Shown: positions 26,335-35,150, counted from the stretch's first letter. The stretch: 64,000 nucleotides of DNA from Paenibacillus zeisoli (GCF_003994465.1 NZ_RZNX01000003.1:124234-188233), one strand, 5' to 3'. Numbers and translations are program-made. The notes: generated by a model from the letters alone, not told the origin.

Positions 26335-26587
26335 TTGCCTCAGGTCTCCTTCTCATATATTCCTATATAATAGAACTTCGCTCCCCAAATAGGCTTACTC
26401 TTGATATGAAAGGCCTTCACTCAGCTCATATCAGTGATGCTCATATAAATTGTAATATAAGGAGGTAGTCAATTCTATATACCCGAATTGAGCCATCTGA
26501 TCTCTGTTCTCTTCTATTCAATCCTTCAGCATAGTTGTGATATAATGAGAAACAGAATTGTTCATCTATTGAAAGGGGCCTGAATTT

Positions 26588-27079
26588 ATGCAGCTCAGTC
26601 CTAGTTATCTACAGATCGCCGCCACAGCAGGCACTTTGATTATGGCCCTGCTAACTATATTCATCCGTCTCAAGGCGAGCAAGAGGCCGGTAACGGTTAA
26701 GAAGATTATCATGCCTCCTGTAGGTATGACGACCGGATTCTTCATGTTCATCGTGCCTGCCGTTCGGATTCCCTGGTTGTGGGGAATTGCCGCCTTTGCC
26801 GTGGGATGGCTGTTATTCTCTTACCCGCTGATCCGAAGTACCAAGTTCGAAGTCACGGAGGGTCAGGTATTCGCACAGCGTTCCCGCAGCTTTATTGTCG
26901 TCCTGCTCGGACTGCTCGCCGTTCGGATGCTGCTTCATGAATTCATCGAGCAATATGTCTCCGTGCCGCAGACGGGCGCCCTGTTCTTCCTGCTGGCTTA
27001 CGGAATGATTCTCCGCTGGCGGTTGTTCATGTGGAAACATTATCAGACTATTCTCAAGGGTTCAGCTCCAGTTAAATAA
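26588..27079 (+). CDS. ccdC: CcdC-family membrane protein (DUF1453)
   Basis: 163 aa with about five membrane helices (the first at ATAGTLIMALLTIFIRL). The segments KKIIMPPVGMTTGFFMFIVP and RSTKFEVTEGQVFAQRSRSF followed by FIVVLLGLLAVRMLL are typical of CcdC, a protein encoded near cytochrome c maturation genes in Bacillus but dispensable there. GAAAGGGG precedes the ATG by about 8 nt. It stands alone here, with a perfect bidirectional terminator after it. Two membrane proteins at 50341 and 50862 show weaker resemblance. Biochemical role unknown. Confidence 0.8.
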   Translation: MQLSPSYLQIAATAGTLIMALLTIFIRLKASKRPVTVKKIIMPPVGMTTGFFMFIVPAVRIPWLWGIAAFAVGWLLFSYPLIRSTKFEVTEGQVFAQRSRSFIVVLLGLLAVRMLLHEFIEQYVSVPQTGALFFLLAYGMILRWRLFMWKHYQTILKGSAPVK

Positions 27080-27083
27080 GAAC

Positions 27084-27134
27084 AAGAAGGGATGTCCCTA
27101 AGCCATGGATTGGCGGTTTGGGACATCCCTTCTT
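27084..27134. terminator. bidirectional terminator
   Basis: AAGAAGGGATGTCCC (27084-27098) pairs perfectly with GGGACATCCCTTCTT (27120-27134) around a 21-nt loop. A- and T-rich ends make it work from both strands, between the convergent ccdC and aldo-keto reductase genes. Confidence 0.9.
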
Positions 27135-27148
27135 GTCTGTATCCAAGA

Positions 27149-28093
27149 TTAACTTGTGACGAATAACCGATTAATCTTCTCTACATCCTCTGCGGCGATC
27201 TTCCACCCGGAAGCCGCGATATTCTCCTCTACTTGTTCCACCGTCTTCGCCCCGGCAATGACACTGCTTACTGCAGGGTTAGCCAGCAGCCAATTAATGG
27301 CCAGCTGCCCGAGGGGCTTCCCATAACTTTCGGCAACCTCCTCCAGCTTCTGAACCTTGATCAAGTTCTGTTCATAATTATCTTCGCTAAATAATGGATT
27401 TAGCGCAGATCTCACATCGTCCGGGTTCGGCTTGTTAGCTGGATTGAACTTACCCGTAAGCAGGCCTTGGGCCAAAGGACTGTATGGAATGAAACCAATT
27501 CCTTGTTCAGCAGCATGTGGGAGCGGCCCCTGCTCTACATCTCTCTGCAGGATGTTATACAGAGATTGCAGGGACACTACAGGTGACAGGGCCGCCGCTT
27601 CGGTCAACTGTTCCACTGAGAAGTTGGACACGCCGATATACCGGATTTTACCCTGCTCAACCAGTCGGTTTAATGTATCAAAAGTTTCTTCAAAAGGGGT
27701 GCTTCCCGACGGGTCAGGCCAGTGCACCTGATACAAATCAATATAGTCTGTCTGCAGACGGCGAAGACTTGCCTCCACTTCACGAATAATACTTTCCCTG
27801 AATACGTCATTGCGAATGCTTCCTGCATCGTCCCAAGCGAGGCCGAACTTGGTAGCCAGAATAACCTTATCTCTTATGGGCCTAAGCGTGCGGCCAAGAA
27901 CCTCCTCCGACTCGCCAAATCCATACACAGGTGCCGTATCAAAAAAATTCACTCCCAGCTCATAGGCCCTGTGAATGGCACGCTCAATCTGGTTCTCCGA
28001 TACTTCGCCCCAGCCCGCCTTCCCGGCAGCCCAGGCTCCGAATCCGATCACTGACGTATGTAAATCACTGTTTCCAAGTCTTCTTGTTTCCAT
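27149..28093 (-). CDS. aldo-keto reductase
   Basis: 314 aa from ATG 28091-28093 with GGGAGAG upstream. The TIM-barrel family residues are present: Asp in NFFDTAPVYGFGESEE (Asp and Tyr of the catalytic tetrad), Lys in ILATKFGLAW, and His in YQVHWPD. IGVSNFSVEQL and VIAGAKTVEQVEENI form the cofactor side. It reduces aldehydes or sugars with NADPH, like the YhdN/IolS group. Its start lies only 23 bp after the stop of the sugar ABC permease, so it is likely the last gene of that operon and may act on the imported compound. Confidence 0.88.
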   Translation of the reverse strand: METRRLGNSDLHTSVIGFGAWAAGKAGWGEVSENQIERAIHRAYELGVNFFDTAPVYGFGESEEVLGRTLRPIRDKVILATKFGLAWDDAGSIRNDVFRESIIREVEASLRRLQTDYIDLYQVHWPDPSGSTPFEETFDTLNRLVEQGKIRYIGVSNFSVEQLTEAAALSPVVSLQSLYNILQRDVEQGPLPHAAEQGIGFIPYSPLAQGLLTGKFNPANKPNPDDVRSALNPLFSEDNYEQNLIKVQKLEEVAESYGKPLGQLAINWLLANPAVSSVIAGAKTVEQVEENIAASGWKIAAEDVEKINRLFVTS

Positions 28094-28116
28094 CTTGATC
28101 TCTCCCAACCGGGTTT

Positions 28117-29124
28117 TTATCTATCTTTGCGCAGGAATGAGAATGCCAGCGCCAGGACAAGGATAGATCCCTTGATAATATCCTGTGCAAAGTACGGAAC
28201 GTTCATCATGGTTAAGCCATTGAGCAGTACACCGATCAGAATCGAACCAAGCAGCGTACCCACGACGTTGGGCCGTTTATCCCCGAATAAGGCGTACCCT
28301 ATATAGGCGGATGCTACGGCATCCATCAGAAGAGGAGCTCCGGCTGAGACCTGTCCGGTCCCAATCCGGCTTGCCAGCACAATCCCGCCGATTGAGGCGA
28401 ACAGGCCGCTGATCACATAAGCCAGCACCCGGTACCGGTTGACCGGGATTCCGAACAGATTGGCTGCCTCCGGGTTCCCTCCGACCATGTACATATGGCG
28501 TCCTAACGTTGTTTTCTCGAGGAATAGATACGCAATCAGAACGAAGACCAGCATGAGAACTACCGCCACCGGAATACCGATGACTTCGCCTTGACCGATG
28601 AACAGAAAGGATGGAATAAATCGGCCCGTCTGTTCCCCCGCGGCTCCCGGCATCCCCTCGTAGATGGAATAGCCTTTGGTATAAGTCATCTGAATTCCGT
28701 TTACGATGTACATTACCGCCAGAGTTGCCAGCAGATCCGGAAGTTTGATTTTCACTACGAGAAAAGCATTAAACAGGCCGACGAGCACCCCGCACAGCAG
28801 TGGAATGAGTATAGTGATGAACAGCTCCTGGCGATGGAGAATCAGCGCTGAAGCCGCGGCAATCGTCGCCAAGCTGGTTGTAGAACCCACGGAGACATCA
28901 AATCCGTCTACGACGAGGCTGAAAGTAACGCCCAGAGCAAGAAATGTCGTTATCGAGATTGCTTTAAGAATATCCTTCAGATTATTGTAGGTTAGAAAAT
29001 GATCATTCACGATTGAGAAGAAAGCGATGACTGCAATAATGATAAGGATAGCTCCATAACGAAAAATATACCCGGTGACCGGATTAACAGCCCTGACTGG
29101 CTGTAGTGCTTTAACTGTGCTCAA
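28117..29124 (-). CDS. sugar ABC transporter permease, RbsC-type
   Basis: 335 aa from TTG 29122-29124, with AAGGAGG 10 nt upstream inside the end of the ATPase gene (14-nt overlap). About nine helices. Family signatures: TTFLALGVTFSLVVDGFDVSVGS, TLAVMYIVNGIQMTYTKGYS and the coupling loop GGNPEAANLFGIPVNRYRVLAYVISG. It forms the channel of a CUT2-type (ribose/galactose/autoinducer-like) importer with the ATPase and lipoprotein encoded upstream. The substrate cannot be told from the permease. Confidence 0.88.
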   Translation of the reverse strand: MSTVKALQPVRAVNPVTGYIFRYGAILIIIAVIAFFSIVNDHFLTYNNLKDILKAISITTFLALGVTFSLVVDGFDVSVGSTTSLATIAAASALILHRQELFITILIPLLCGVLVGLFNAFLVVKIKLPDLLATLAVMYIVNGIQMTYTKGYSIYEGMPGAAGEQTGRFIPSFLFIGQGEVIGIPVAVVLMLVFVLIAYLFLEKTTLGRHMYMVGGNPEAANLFGIPVNRYRVLAYVISGLFASIGGIVLASRIGTGQVSAGAPLLMDAVASAYIGYALFGDKRPNVVGTLLGSILIGVLLNGLTMMNVPYFAQDIIKGSILVLALAFSFLRKDR

Positions 29125-30595
29125 CTGTCTTGGCCTCCTTGTCTGCTGCAAGCAGCAGTTCATCCATCGTAATATCGAAAGGGTCGAACTCCTCCTGAAT
29201 CTGCCCATCAGCTAGAATCAGAATCCGGTCAGAGATACGAAGTGCCTCATCCGGTTCTGCCGTGAAATATAATATTGAAGTTCCCTGATCCGCAAGCGAT
29301 TCAATCATTTGAAAAATGGCCTCTCTCGCGGCAACATCAATCCCTTTCATGGGCTCATCAAAAATGGCCAACTCTCTCTTGGCTGCGAACCATTTGGCAA
29401 TGGCCACCTTCTGCTGGTTCCCGCCGCTAAGCTTTCCAGCTAAATGAGACGGAGAGTTCGGACGGATCGTAAAGGAAGCAATAAGATCCCGGCTGTACTT
29501 CAGTTCGCGGGACTTCGAGATCAGACCTTTAAAGGATAGGGCAAGATGAGTTCTTATATCTTCTCTTTTCCATATTCCATGGCGTCCCCGTTCCTCCGGA
29601 ACGAATGCGATTCCCCGTCTTACAGCCTCGGAGGTGCTGCCAATACGCTGCTCCTCTCCTTTAATGATGGCTCTATAGCTGCCCCTTACACCAAACAGCT
29701 TCTCTGCAAATTCAGTCTTTCCGCTTCCAAGAAGACCAAACACCGTAAGGATCTCTCCCTCCTTAATCTGGAGATCAATCTCTGGCCGTTCCGCATCCAG
29801 ACGGAGTTCTCTCACCTCGAACTGAACTTGCTTGCTTTCGTCATTCGGTAATGCTCTCCGGGCTATAATTGATTCTCCCCCCGTCATCGCTTCAACTACC
29901 TCTTCAGGTGTTGTCTCCCCGGAAGGACGCTGCAATATCGTCCTCCCTCCTCGAAGGACCGTAATAACTTCAGCTAACGAGAACACTTCATGCAGCTTAT
30001 GGGAGATAAGCACAATGCCAATCCCCTGGTTCTGCAGCTTACGAACCACCTGGTAGAATCGCTCGGCCTCTTTATGGTCGAATGCTGCCGTAGGTTCATC
30101 AAGCAGTAAGAATTTCGCCTGATTGCTTACTGCTCGAACTATCGATAACATCTGCTTCTCATAAAGGGACAGACGGCTTACTGGCAGATCCACATTCAGA
30201 GTAAGACCATATTCAGCAAGCAGCAGCCTTGCCCTCTGCCTATTCAATTTCTTGTTAAATAAGATTGCCCGTTCCTTCTTTAATAGAGATACCGTAAGAT
30301 TCTCATGCACAGACAACTGCGGGACAAGGCCGCGATCTACTTCTTGCGTAAGAAACACTACACCTTTGGATACAGCATCGGACGGGTTCTGAAATACGAC
30401 TCGCTCACCATCAATTACAACCTCCCCTTCCAGTGGAGAATAGAGACCTGCAGCAATATGCATCAGGGTGCTCTTCCCTGCTCCATTCATACCGAGTAGA
30501 GCATGCACTTCTCCAGGATGAATTGTAAGATGGGCCTTCTGCAGAACTGGTCCGCTGCCAAAATCATGCGTTATATCGCGAAGCTTTAGCGTCAT
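29111..30595 (-). CDS. sugar ABC transporter ATPase with two nucleotide-binding domains (RbsA/MglA type)
   Basis: 494 aa. First domain: Walker A GMNGAGKST (about residues 35-43), signature LSLYEKQML, Walker B FLLLDEPTAAFD. Second domain: Walker A-like GLLGSGKTEF, signature LSGGNQQKV, Walker B LAIFDEPMKGID. As in RbsA-type proteins the two halves are unequal, and the C-terminal signature is the intact one. It overlaps the binding-protein stop as ATGA and overlaps the permease start, so the three genes are tightly coupled. It energises uptake of a sugar-like substrate. Confidence 0.9.
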   Translation of the reverse strand: MTLKLRDITHDFGSGPVLQKAHLTIHPGEVHALLGMNGAGKSTLMHIAAGLYSPLEGEVVIDGERVVFQNPSDAVSKGVVFLTQEVDRGLVPQLSVHENLTVSLLKKERAILFNKKLNRQRARLLLAEYGLTLNVDLPVSRLSLYEKQMLSIVRAVSNQAKFLLLDEPTAAFDHKEAERFYQVVRKLQNQGIGIVLISHKLHEVFSLAEVITVLRGGRTILQRPSGETTPEEVVEAMTGGESIIARRALPNDESKQVQFEVRELRLDAERPEIDLQIKEGEILTVFGLLGSGKTEFAEKLFGVRGSYRAIIKGEEQRIGSTSEAVRRGIAFVPEERGRHGIWKREDIRTHLALSFKGLISKSRELKYSRDLIASFTIRPNSPSHLAGKLSGGNQQKVAIAKWFAAKRELAIFDEPMKGIDVAAREAIFQMIESLADQGTSILYFTAEPDEALRISDRILILADGQIQEEFDPFDITMDELLLAADKEAKTVEHS

Positions 30596-31782
30596 TTCGC
30601 TAAGCCTTTCTCCAGCTCAGTCATCCACGGAGAGCGGGCCTCATCGGATTTGCCCCAGCCTGGAACATATTTATCCAGATCCGTGAAGGATATTTTCTCT
30701 TTGGGAAGCACAGTACGGTCAATAAGGTGAGGCTCAATAGACACATCTTCCGGCACCTGCTCGCCGGCAATTTTCTGATAGGCAAGCCGGGCTTGAACCT
30801 TGCCTACGTCACCGGGATTGGTAGCTGATGCTGCCTGCCATGGGCTGTTCGGATCCTGGAAGAGAGGAAGCTCCTCATCGGTCAGATCGATTCCGTACAC
30901 CTTAATATCCGTACGCCCAGCCTGCTTCAGCGCCTGAAGTGCACCACGGGTGAATTCGTTCCAATTCGAATAGATCGCATTAAGATCTCCAGGGTTGGGA
31001 TATTTCTTTAATAAGGCCTCGACTTGAGCTTGGGTATCCAAAGAAGTATTAGAAGTTACACTTCCGAAACGGGCTACCTCCTTAATATTCGGATAGCGCT
31101 TCTTGAAAGCGTCAATGATAACTTGACGGCGCTCCATCGGCAGGTAACCCGCTACCCACAGTACCGCTATGTTCCCCTTGCCATTCAGATCACCCGCAAG
31201 TTTCTTAAGAGACTGCCATGCAAGCAGATAATCATCCTGATTAATTGCAGATACTCCAGGAAGGTTAAGATCACTGTCATAGGCCACTACAGGTATTCCC
31301 GCTGCCAACGCCTTTTTCACTGCTGGCTCTAGAGCTTGAGCCGTTCCATTATTAACAAGGATTGCATCCACTTTCTCATTTACAGCAGCCTCAATATTGG
31401 AAGCCATTTTGGCAAGATCATTCGCAGAATCATAGATTTTCAAATCTCCGCCAAACGCATCAACTTGCTCCTGTACTCCTTTGTTGTAAGAATTAAAAAA
31501 TGATCCAGATGTAATCCGAGTGACCAGGGCTATACGCACAGGCTTCTTCAGCTTCTCGGGAAGTTCTGCAGACCCTGTGGTACCGGCTTTTCCGGCTGCT
31601 CCCGTTGTTTTCTCAGCGGCAGTCTTATTCTCTTCACCGCTGACTTTGGTCGTTGCTGAATTGTTCGTGTCTTTCGTATTCACCTGGACATCCGCCTTCT
31701 GATTTGAGCTGGATTGTTCATTGGTGCATGCCGACAGGATGATCACAACCACAATCAGCATCAAGCTAAGCCATTTCTTCAT
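30592..31782 (-). CDS. sugar-binding lipoprotein of the ABC importer
   Basis: 396 aa. A lipobox (LSACTN, Cys19) ends the signal peptide, followed by a Ser/Thr/Ala/Lys-rich linker to about residue 75. The binding domain (type I periplasmic fold) begins at KPVRIALVTRITSGSFFNSY and contains VDAILVNNGTAQALEPAVKKAL, GIPVVAYDSDL and QAGRTDIKVYGIDLTDEEL. The protein is longer than RbsB and nearer to autoinducer/inositol/rhamnose-binding types. First gene of the operon. Several residues suggest a carbohydrate ligand, but not which one. Confidence 0.85.
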   Translation of the reverse strand: MKKWLSLMLIVVVIILSACTNEQSSSNQKADVQVNTKDTNNSATTKVSGEENKTAAEKTTGAAGKAGTTGSAELPEKLKKPVRIALVTRITSGSFFNSYNKGVQEQVDAFGGDLKIYDSANDLAKMASNIEAAVNEKVDAILVNNGTAQALEPAVKKALAAGIPVVAYDSDLNLPGVSAINQDDYLLAWQSLKKLAGDLNGKGNIAVLWVAGYLPMERRQVIIDAFKKRYPNIKEVARFGSVTSNTSLDTQAQVEALLKKYPNPGDLNAIYSNWNEFTRGALQALKQAGRTDIKVYGIDLTDEELPLFQDPNSPWQAASATNPGDVGKVQARLAYQKIAGEQVPEDVSIEPHLIDRTVLPKEKISFTDLDKYVPGWGKSDEARSPWMTELEKGLAK

Positions 31783-31937
31783 ATAAATTCCCCCAGTTAA
31801 ATTGATTTCGGCTGTTCGATATATAAGTAAACCAAGCGACTTAGCCGGAATTTATCTTATGGTAAATCCCACCTCTACCCCTGTCAATATATAAAACATA
31901 TCTATTATTAATAGATTTAATTGATCCGAAATCCGAC

Positions 31938-31966
31938 TTGACAAGTGGGTCTTATACTCGCATAAT
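31938..31966 (+). promoter_or_regulatory. sigma-A type promoter for the VOC gene
   Basis: TTGACA (31938-31943), a 17-bp spacer and CATAAT (31961-31966) form a near-consensus promoter about 38 bp upstream of the VOC-family start codon. Confidence 0.75.
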
Positions 31967-32004
31967 CGTTATAAATTTTATATAGGAGAAGGAGACGGAT
32001 ACAT

Positions 32005-32391
32005 ATGGCTAAGCGAAAGGTTGATCATGTCGGGGTAGTGGTTCGAGATATCGAGGCATCCATTCAATTCTATACGGAGGTGCTTGGACTTGAGTTAAAG
32101 GGAACTCTGCCTCATTCCAACGGGATCTTTAAGCTGGCCTTCCTTGGATTCGGGGGCAGTAATGAAACGGAGATTGAGCTGATTCAAGGCTACAGCGATA
32201 CGCTGCCATCCGAAGCAACCGTGCATCATTTTGCTATTACGGTTCCGGATATTGAAGAGGAATTTCAGCGTATCAAATCCATTGAACACGTGCAGTTCGT
32301 TGATTCGGAGATAACCACCCTGCCTAACGGATACCGGTACTTCTTCATCTACGGACCCGAGAAGGAATGGATTGAGCTGTTCCAGCGCTAG
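32005..32391 (+). CDS. VOC-family (glyoxalase/dioxygenase-like) metal-binding protein
   Basis: 128 aa. The VOC fold is shown by VDHVGVVVRDIEASIQFYTEVLGLEL at the start, with the metal ligand His8, then a central Glu in TEIELIQG, a second half beginning VHHFAITVPDIEEEF, and a final Glu in KEWIELFQR. This His-Glu-His-Glu set matches glyoxalase I and methylmalonyl-CoA epimerase types; the ending GPEKEWIELFQ is glyoxalase-like. AGAAGGAGA precedes the ATG by about 8 nt. Monogenic, with its own strong promoter and terminator. The reaction is not certain. Confidence 0.85.
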   Translation: MAKRKVDHVGVVVRDIEASIQFYTEVLGLELKGTLPHSNGIFKLAFLGFGGSNETEIELIQGYSDTLPSEATVHHFAITVPDIEEEFQRIKSIEHVQFVDSEITTLPNGYRYFFIYGPEKEWIELFQR

Positions 32392-32448
32392 GTTAGAAGA
32401 ATTGGCCAGGAACAAGGGCCCAAGTACAAATCGAACTCCTTAACAAAA

Positions 32449-32479
32449 GAGGCCGCCGTATGGGTATACGGCGGCCTTA
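32449..32479. terminator. bidirectional terminator
   Basis: AGGCCGCCGTAT (32450-32461) pairs with ATACGGCGGCCT (32466-32477) with a 4-nt loop, followed by TAATT on the + strand and A/T-rich sequence on the other. It separates the convergent VOC and YdjO-like genes. Confidence 0.85.
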
Positions 32480-32493
32480 ATTGGGTTACAGGC

Positions 32494-32727
32494 TTACTGA
32501 TCGATTTGAACACCCTTCTTGAGGGACTTCATATCGGCATTGTTATTTACGAGCAAGGGAAGCATTTTTGAACTCTTCTCCATCTCAGAAGAACATAGAG
32601 GGCAAGCAGGAGTGTAGTCAAACGCAAAATTATCCCTCATCCATCCGTTACAACTGTCATTGGTGCAGGACCAAATCGGTGTGATCTCCTCAGGAATTTC
32701 TTCTAACGTTTTTTTTCGATAATTCAT
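32494..32727 (-). CDS. YdjO-like cold-inducible zinc-ribbon protein
   Basis: 77 aa from ATG 32725-32727 with AAGGAGG 5 nt upstream; a longer frame upstream has no ribosome site and runs through the csp terminator. The four-cysteine pattern SCTNDSC and ACPLC forms a small zinc ribbon, and MNYRKKTLEEIP with WMRDNFAFDY is the YdjO family pattern (cold-inducible in B. subtilis). It follows the cold-shock gene by 85 bp across the csp terminator, so read-through or own promoter is possible. Function unknown beyond the cold link known for the family. Confidence 0.8.
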   Translation of the reverse strand: MNYRKKTLEEIPEEITPIWSCTNDSCNGWMRDNFAFDYTPACPLCSSEMEKSSKMLPLLVNNNADMKSLKKGVQIDQ

Positions 32728-32772
32728 GATTATCCTCCTTCTGTTCCAACCTCTAAAAAAGAAAAAGAAAAA

Positions 32773-32802
32773 ACTGCCCCTAACGCACACGTTAAGGGCA
32801 GT
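32773..32802 (-). terminator. terminator after the cold-shock gene
   Basis: On the minus strand ACTGCCCTTAACG pairs with CGTTAGGGGCAGT (with one G-U pair) around a short loop, then a run of T with few breaks (TTTTTTCTTTTTCTTTTTT). This is a strong rho-independent terminator 10 nt after the csp stop. Confidence 0.9.
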
Positions 32803-32812
32803 ATGGTTTGCG

Positions 32813-33013
32813 TTACAGTTTTACAACGTTTTCAGCTTGCGGTCCGCGGTTGCCTTGAACAACGTTGAATTGTACGCGCTGTCCTTCGTCAAGCGTCTTG
32901 AAGCCTTCGCCAGTGATTGCGCTGAAATGCACGAATACATCGTTGCCGCCTTCAACTTCGATGAAGCCAAAGCCTTTCTCAGCGTTAAACCATTTAACTG
33001 TTCCTGTTTCCAT
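32813..33013 (-). CDS. cold shock protein (CspA/CspB family)
   Basis: 66 aa single cold-shock domain. RNA-binding motifs are KGFGFIEV (RNP1, residues 13-20) and VFVHFSAI (RNP2, residues 26-33). It binds single-stranded RNA and DNA, acting as an RNA chaperone. GGGAGGC lies 8 nt before the ATG. The leader of about 100 nt or more upstream is A/T-rich with long T-runs on the transcribed strand, consistent with the long 5' regions of csp mRNAs. Its neighbour downstream is another cold-linked gene. Confidence 0.95.
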   Translation of the reverse strand: METGTVKWFNAEKGFGFIEVEGGNDVFVHFSAITGEGFKTLDEGQRVQFNVVQGNRGPQAENVVKL

Positions 33014-33265
33014 TTGGGGTAGCCTCCCTAAAAGTAAAAAAAATTAATATGCTCCTTTTTTCCGTAAAAAAAAATTCACACATTGAAAAAAGTTCCAGCT
33101 TGTGTAAGTGACACTCTTTTCAATATGAGAATATCGCTCCAGGAGTCAATTGATTTCATTATACCCCTGTTTCCAGCAAAAAGCAAATGCGGACCGACAT
33201 CTGCTGGAAGAGATGGAAAAAATAAGGCACCCGCCTAAGATGCCTTATTTAGCGGGTCAGACGGC

Positions 33266-34297
33266 TCATTGTGTCAGGCCCTGCGGCGGCTCGGGCATAG
33301 GCTTGCCGAACAGATACCCTTGGGCAAAAGCAGCTCCATGCGCACGGCAGAATTCAAAATCTTCGCGCTCCTCAATCCCTTCCGCCAACACATAGCCGCC
33401 AAAGTCCTTTGCACGCTCAATAATATTCAGAATCTCCTGCTGCTTTCGTTTGTCCCGGCTGCTCCCATCCACTAGGCTCCGGTCAATCTTCACATAATCC
33501 GGTTTGAGCCGGGACATCTCCGCAAGCGTGGAATAACCCGATCCCACATCATCGAGCGCCACCGAGATTCCGTTTTTGCGATACTCGTCAAATATATCCA
33601 CCAGGTTATTCATATTATGAATCTGCTCGGTCTCCACCACTTCGAACACGAAGTCTTTAGGGTCCAATGAGTGACGCTCTATAGCCTCAAAAGTATGAGT
33701 TAAGCAATACTGCGGATTATAAATGGAGGATGGAAGAAAATTAATAAACCGTTTGAATCCTCTAGGAAGGTGAAGCGCACTAATCTCAATGGCTGAAATG
33801 CGCGCAGCCCGGTCAAGGAAAGAGTGCAGCCCCGTCTCACGGGCAATTTCAAACAATTCAAATGGATTAAAGGGATACTGGGCGGAAGAGGGTCGCATCA
33901 GAAATTCGAAACCCACCACTTCTTCCCGATGACTTACGATAGGCTGCATATAGCTGGTGAATCTCTCTTCAACAATAATGTCCACAATGCCATGATGATG
34001 AAATCTTGCTTCCATTTGAGCAAGCGATACCCATACAGGCCGATCGGGGAGGGATTTTACTCCTTCAATATTCATATACATCTCAGATTCATCGGCCCAA
34101 GCCGTCTTACGTATGCACTGAATTAACTCAAGAATCTCCGCTCTGGAGTGATATGCAACCGAGCAGATATGGTTGTCACAAATGACCTGGAACCCTTCCT
34201 GAGTCAATAGGGATATGAATTCAGAAGTAATTGGGCGAAGGGAAATGACTCCGTTGTCTTCAATGGGACGCCCAACTCCACAGCTGCTGCAGATCAT
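33266..34297 (-). CDS. EAL-domain c-di-GMP phosphodiesterase
   Basis: 343 aa from ATG 34295-34297, with AAGGAGA 6 nt upstream; the frame extends 27 codons further without a ribosome site. The EAL domain (about residues 105-343) shows the Glu of ExL as EFLMRP, FEVVETEQI (Glu), ALDDVGSGYS (Asp-Asp), KIDRSLVDG (Lys), VLAEGIE (Glu) and AQGYLFGKP. All metal and catalytic positions are kept, so it should cut c-di-GMP. The first 100 residues are not a known sensor to me; they hold cysteines (ICSSCGVG and CDNHIC) that might bind metal. No membrane segment. Affects motility or biofilm in related bacteria; a type IV pilus locus lies 25 kb away. Confidence 0.88.
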   Translation of the reverse strand: MICSSCGVGRPIEDNGVISLRPITSEFISLLTQEGFQVICDNHICSVAYHSRAEILELIQCIRKTAWADESEMYMNIEGVKSLPDRPVWVSLAQMEARFHHHGIVDIIVEERFTSYMQPIVSHREEVVGFEFLMRPSSAQYPFNPFELFEIARETGLHSFLDRAARISAIEISALHLPRGFKRFINFLPSSIYNPQYCLTHTFEAIERHSLDPKDFVFEVVETEQIHNMNNLVDIFDEYRKNGISVALDDVGSGYSTLAEMSRLKPDYVKIDRSLVDGSSRDKRKQQEILNIIERAKDFGGYVLAEGIEEREDFEFCRAHGAAFAQGYLFGKPMPEPPQGLTQ

Positions 34298-34439
34298 AAG
34301 CACTCTCCTTGGCATTTTTTGCCGAAATGTGTCGATTTTATTATAACATGCGCTCAGTACAATATATAGAAATTTCACCTTGATTCACGCATAAAACCCG
34401 GAACCATGGTCCCGGGCAATGTGAATATACTAGGTTAGG

Positions 34440-34856
34440 TTACGCCGTCCATACCTGACGTTCTTCACCCTTGGGTACGAACTCGATTCGTGATGGGGTC
34501 AGCTTGATCACGACATAGTCAGGATCATCCGGCCCGTCCAGGTACTGTTTGAAGTCATCTCTCCAGACCTTAGACTTCAGGCTGTCGTCGCTGCTGACGG
34601 TTGCCTCGCCCTCAATCTCAACGATATCACCAGTCCCCCCCTGCTCAAATCCTAGCAGAAGCGCAGCCTTAGGGTTGTTCTGAAGCTCCTCCACCTTATG
34701 TGTCTTGCGGTCGGTAGCCAAATATATAGTCAGTCCCTCGTGGTAAATGGCCATGTAACGCACCTTTGGTCCACCGTTCTCGACAGTTCCAAAGGAACCA
34801 AACTTGTTTGCCTTCAAGGCTTGTTCAATTTGCGTCTCCAATTGCTGACGATCCAT
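34440..34856 (-). CDS. pyridoxamine 5'-phosphate oxidase-fold protein, general stress type
   Basis: 138 aa split-barrel flavin-binding fold. MDRQQLETQIEQALKANKFG opens it, then GPKVRYMAIYHEGLTIYLATDRKTHK and KAALLLGFE mark the flavin-binding face. The shape matches the general stress protein 26/pyridox_oxidase-like group, which bind FMN or F420/heme and rarely act as true PdxH. AAGGGAG precedes the ATG by 5-6 nt. It diverges from the TPP-riboswitch promoter, sharing the intergenic region. Function uncertain. Confidence 0.75.
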   Translation of the reverse strand: MDRQQLETQIEQALKANKFGSFGTVENGGPKVRYMAIYHEGLTIYLATDRKTHKVEELQNNPKAALLLGFEQGGTGDIVEIEGEATVSSDDSLKSKVWRDDFKQYLDGPDDPDYVVIKLTPSRIEFVPKGEERQVWTA

Positions 34857-34946
34857 GACAATTGCTCCCTTCCTATTTCAAAATGGCGCTCACCGTTAGT
34901 GTACCCACAGGTGTGCAGGATGAACCGCTTATTCCCCCTCATTTAC

Positions 34947-34975
34947 TGGACAAGGTCAGAGGGTGGGACTATAAT
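34947..34975 (+). promoter_or_regulatory. promoter of the thiamine uptake operon
   Basis: TGGACA (34947-34952), a 17-bp spacer and a perfect TATAAT (34970-34975). Transcription would begin about 34982, a dozen nucleotides before the TPP aptamer. Confidence 0.8.
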
Positions 34976-34994
34976 ACTCCTAGTAATAAATTCA

Positions 34995-35086
34995 AGACCC
35001 GGGGAGCTGGAATTTGGCCGGCTGAGAGTGCATCCCCAAGATGCTAACCCGTATACCTGATCTGGATAATGCCAGCGTAGGAACGA
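34995..35086 (+). promoter_or_regulatory. TPP riboswitch (THI element)
   Basis: The conserved TPP aptamer words are present in order: CCCGGGGAGC, GGCTGAGAG (pyrimidine sensor), ACCTGATCTGGATAATGCC and AGCGTAGGAAC. A terminator hairpin follows 37 nt later. The arrangement indicates that bound TPP causes premature termination, shutting off the thiamine-precursor uptake operon. Confidence 0.97.
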
Positions 35087-35122
35087 GAAATGTTTGGTAA
35101 TTCCAATCTTTCATGCGCACGA

Positions 35123-35150
35123 AGGCGTCCTGCCCAGGACGCCTTTTTCT
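35123..35150 (+). terminator. riboswitch-controlled terminator
   Basis: GGCGTCC (35124-35130) pairs with GGACGCC (35137-35143), followed by TTTTTCTTT. It is the expression platform of the TPP riboswitch, 85 nt before the thiY-like start. Confidence 0.9.
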
